From NCBI GenBank assembly GCA_018882825.1, contig VERC01000015.1:1-17033 (forward strand): a DNA stretch of 17,033 bases. The letters run 5' to 3'. Both the position numbers and the translations under genes were made by a program. The stretch is from Acidimicrobiia bacterium (GTDB taxonomy: Bacteria; Actinomycetota; Acidimicrobiia; Acidimicrobiales; Acidimicrobilacustridaceae). The notes under the pieces are model-generated. The model was not told where the DNA came from. It saw only the letters and a program-made list of their open reading frames with translations, and made no database searches. Below are positions 15,138 through 17,033 of the stretch, one piece after another (the first letter of the stretch is position 1; each line of letters starts with the position of its first letter).

Positions 15138-17033
15138 TCATGACGCCACCTCGATGGCGACGTCGGTGACCACGGCACCGTCGAGCAGGTCGGAGACCCG
15201 ACCATCGGCCTGGTTCACGACCATCGCCGCCGCCCCGGCCGGCACTCCCGGATCGACCGACAGCGTCACCGTCAGCGCCGAGCGCGCCGAACGCACCGTG
15301 ACCCGGGCGCCATCGGCCAGTCCGAGTCGGTGGGCGTCGGCCGGGTTGAGTCGCACGCCGGAACCGGGGGCCAGGTCGCGCAGCACCGGGGCGGCCTGCA
15401 CCAACGTGCCCAGGTCGTAGAGACGGCGGGTCGCCAGCAGCCGGAGTCGATCACCGGCCGCTGCCGGCACCGACGGGACATCGACGGGCGTAGCGCGCAC
15501 CGGCGCCGGGAGTCCCTCGATCGATCCGAGACCTTCGAGGGGCACCAGCACGCCATCGGGCGCGCCCTCACCGAGTCGGACGTCGAGTCCGAGGTGCGAG
15601 GGTGCCACTGCCGACAGTTCGACCAGCACGTCGGTGAAGCTGGTGTAGCCGAGATCGGTACCGAGGCGGGCGCCGAGTTCGGAGGCCAGCATCCAGTCGG
15701 GACGGGTCGTTCCCACCGGGGTGACGCGCTGGCTCAGCACGCTCACCCGACCCTCGAGGTTCGTGGTGGTCCCTGCCTTCTCGGCGAAGCCGGCGGCAGC
15801 GAGCACCACATGGGCCCGGCGGCTGGACTCGTTGAGGAAGGTGTCGACGGCGAGGATGGTGCCGGCCCCGGCGAGCGCTCGTTCGGCCAGGTCACGATCG
15901 GGGAAGTCGGCCAGCGGATCGGCACCCAGCAGCACGAGTACATCGAGGCGTCCGTCGGCCGCTGCCTGCAGGATGCCGGCGGTGTCGAGGCCGCGCTGCT
16001 GCGGCACACCGGGCCACCGGGAGGAGAACCACCCGCGGGCGTCGTCGAGTGCCACCCGTCCCGGGAGCAGGCCGGGGGCCAGGCCCATGTCGAGCGCACC
16101 GAGGACGTTGGCCCGGCGCAGGGCGGGAAGGAACGTGGTGTCGGGTCGGGCCGCCAGCACGGCCGACGCGGCGGCGAGTGGCATGTCGGCCGACTCGGCC
16201 ACCGAGGCGCGGCCCACCACGACGGTGAGAGGACCGCGGGCGTCGACCAGCGCGAGCCGAGCCGCCTCCAACCGGTCGGCGTCGACGCCACCGATGGCCC
16301 GATCGACGGGGTCGGTACCGAGGATGGCCTGCACCACGGCTGCCGTCTCGCCCGGCTGCGGGTGCACCGAGACCCGGCACAGTGACGTGAGTCCTGAGGA
16401 CCGCGGCGCCACCTCGACCAGGGTGACCCTGTCGTTCTCGGCGGCATGGCGCAGTCGGAGGAACAGGACGGGCAGTTCCTCCTTGACATCGGGACCGAGG
16501 ACGAGGACGGTGCCACCGGGAGCACACACCTCGTCGATGGTGGCGCGGGGCAGACCGAGCACGGCCGCCGCGTCGAGACCGTCACCGAGTTGCGCGTCGA
16601 CGTTGTCGGTGCGCAGGACACCCTTGAACAACTTGGCCCACGCGTAGGCGTCCTCATTGGTGAGGCGGGCGCCGCCGATGACACCGATCGATGCCGGAGT
16701 GGCCCGGCGGAGCGCGTCGGTCGCGCGCGACAGCGCGTCGGACCAACGAGCAGGACGCAGCGCATCGCCCTCGCGCACGAGCGGCTCGGTCAGACGGGCG
16801 TCGGAGGAGAGAGCGCCACTGCCGAACCGGCCCTTGTCACACAGCCAACCCCAGTTCACCGGATCGATGTCGACGCCGTTGAAGCGCTGCACCTGATCAC
16901 GGGACGAATCGATGGAGATGCGGCATCCGACCGAACAGCCCTGACAGGTCGACTCGGTCGTCTCCAGATCCCACGGCCGCGCCTTGAAGCGGTAGGTCGA
17001 GGCGGTGAGCGCGCCCACCGGGCAGATCTGCAC
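15138..17033 (-). CDS. nuoG: NADH-quinone oxidoreductase subunit G (5' end beyond window)
   Basis: NuoG is the large Fe-S subunit of the peripheral arm; it passes electrons from NuoF/NuoE towards NuoI. The gene runs off the window at 17033, so about 630 residues are visible and roughly the first 220-230, carrying the 2Fe-2S domain and most N4/N5 ligands, are missing. The first visible codon (GTG at 17033) is internal, not a start. Visible residues begin QICPVGALT, whose Cys (residue 4) fits the last N4 ligand. The molybdopterin-oxidoreductase 4Fe-4S domain follows, with Cys 30, 33, 37 and 65 (C-x2-C-x3-C, then GWLCDKGRF). These are the ligands of the optional N7 cluster, so N7 should be present. 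The rest is the MopB-like fold (about 70-540) and a C-terminal molydop-binding-like domain (about 550-631). No molybdenum site is expected in this family. The TGA stop lies about 20 bases before nuoH. Confidence 0.97.
   Translation of the reverse strand: MQICPVGALTASTYRFKARPWDLETTESTCQGCSVGCRISIDSSRDQVQRFNGVDIDPVNWGWLCDKGRFGSGALSSDARLTEPLVREGDALRPARWSDALSRATDALRRATPASIGVIGGARLTNEDAYAWAKLFKGVLRTDNVDAQLGDGLDAAAVLGLPRATIDEVCAPGGTVLVLGPDVKEELPVLFLRLRHAAENDRVTLVEVAPRSSGLTSLCRVSVHPQPGETAAVVQAILGTDPVDRAIGGVDADRLEAARLALVDARGPLTVVVGRASVAESADMPLAAASAVLAARPDTTFLPALRRANVLGALDMGLAPGLLPGRVALDDARGWFSSRWPGVPQQRGLDTAGILQAAADGRLDVLVLLGADPLADFPDRDLAERALAGAGTILAVDTFLNESSRRAHVVLAAAGFAEKAGTTTNLEGRVSVLSQRVTPVGTTRPDWMLASELGARLGTDLGYTSFTDVLVELSAVAPSHLGLDVRLGEGAPDGVLVPLEGLGSIEGLPAPVRATPVDVPSVPAAAGDRLRLLATRRLYDLGTLVQAAPVLRDLAPGSGVRLNPADAHRLGLADGARVTVRSARSALTVTLSVDPGVPAGAAAMVVNQADGRVSDLLDGAVVTDVAIEVAS

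Noticed and set aside
1..17033. tRNA, rRNA, CRISPR, insertion sequence or riboswitch
   Set aside because: Coding genes fill all but about 100 bases, and no such signal was seen in the few gaps or across the strands.

Overview
The whole window is one strand of respiratory complex I (proton-pumping NADH:quinone oxidoreductase, Nuo/NDH-1) genes. All 17 genes lie on the minus strand, so the biological order runs from 17033 down to 1. The DNA is visibly GC-rich, uses many GTG starts, and packs genes head-to-tail with TGATG, ATGA or GTGA junctions. Protein style and gene order suggest a high-GC actinobacterium, possibly near the Acidimicrobiia. That placement is by impression only and is not decisive.

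Region 1 (17033 to 7058) is the 3' part of a conventional nuo operon: nuoG (cut at the window edge), H, I, J, K, L, M, N. NuoG and NuoI keep all visible Fe-S ligands, and NuoK/L/M/N keep the membrane Glu/Lys residues used in proton pumping. Genes A to F of this complex would have to lie beyond 17033 and are not visible.

A 68-base gap (6990-7057) is the largest non-coding stretch in the window. It holds a 7-bp inverted repeat and a possible -10 hexamer close to the next start codon, so a second transcript could begin here.

Region 2 (6989 to 1) is a second, non-identical set: nuoA, B, C, D joined directly to a second H, I, J, K, L. The last gene is cut at base 1; nuoM and nuoN may follow outside. 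nuoE, F and G are absent between D and H, as in complexes that lack the NADH module (cyanobacterial NDH-1, archaeal Fpo). From memory, Streptomyces coelicolor also carries a partial second nuo cluster without EFG, so the architecture is probably not unprecedented.

The most interesting signal is at the quinone site of this second set. NuoD keeps the quinone-site His (H43) but has Trp (W92) where the conserved Tyr sits and Gln (Q144) where the conserved Asp sits. The spacings (49 and 52 residues) match those recalled for Thermus Nqo4. The partner NuoH2 has lost the usual Glu-Arg of its first cytoplasmic ERK motif and one Glu of the E-x-E-x-E loop. The reading frames are intact, N2 cluster ligands are present in NuoB, and NuoI2 keeps both 4Fe-4S motifs. 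This looks like a functional, electron-wired complex with an altered quinone pocket and an unknown electron donor. Together these points suggest a specialised complex I variant beside the ordinary one.
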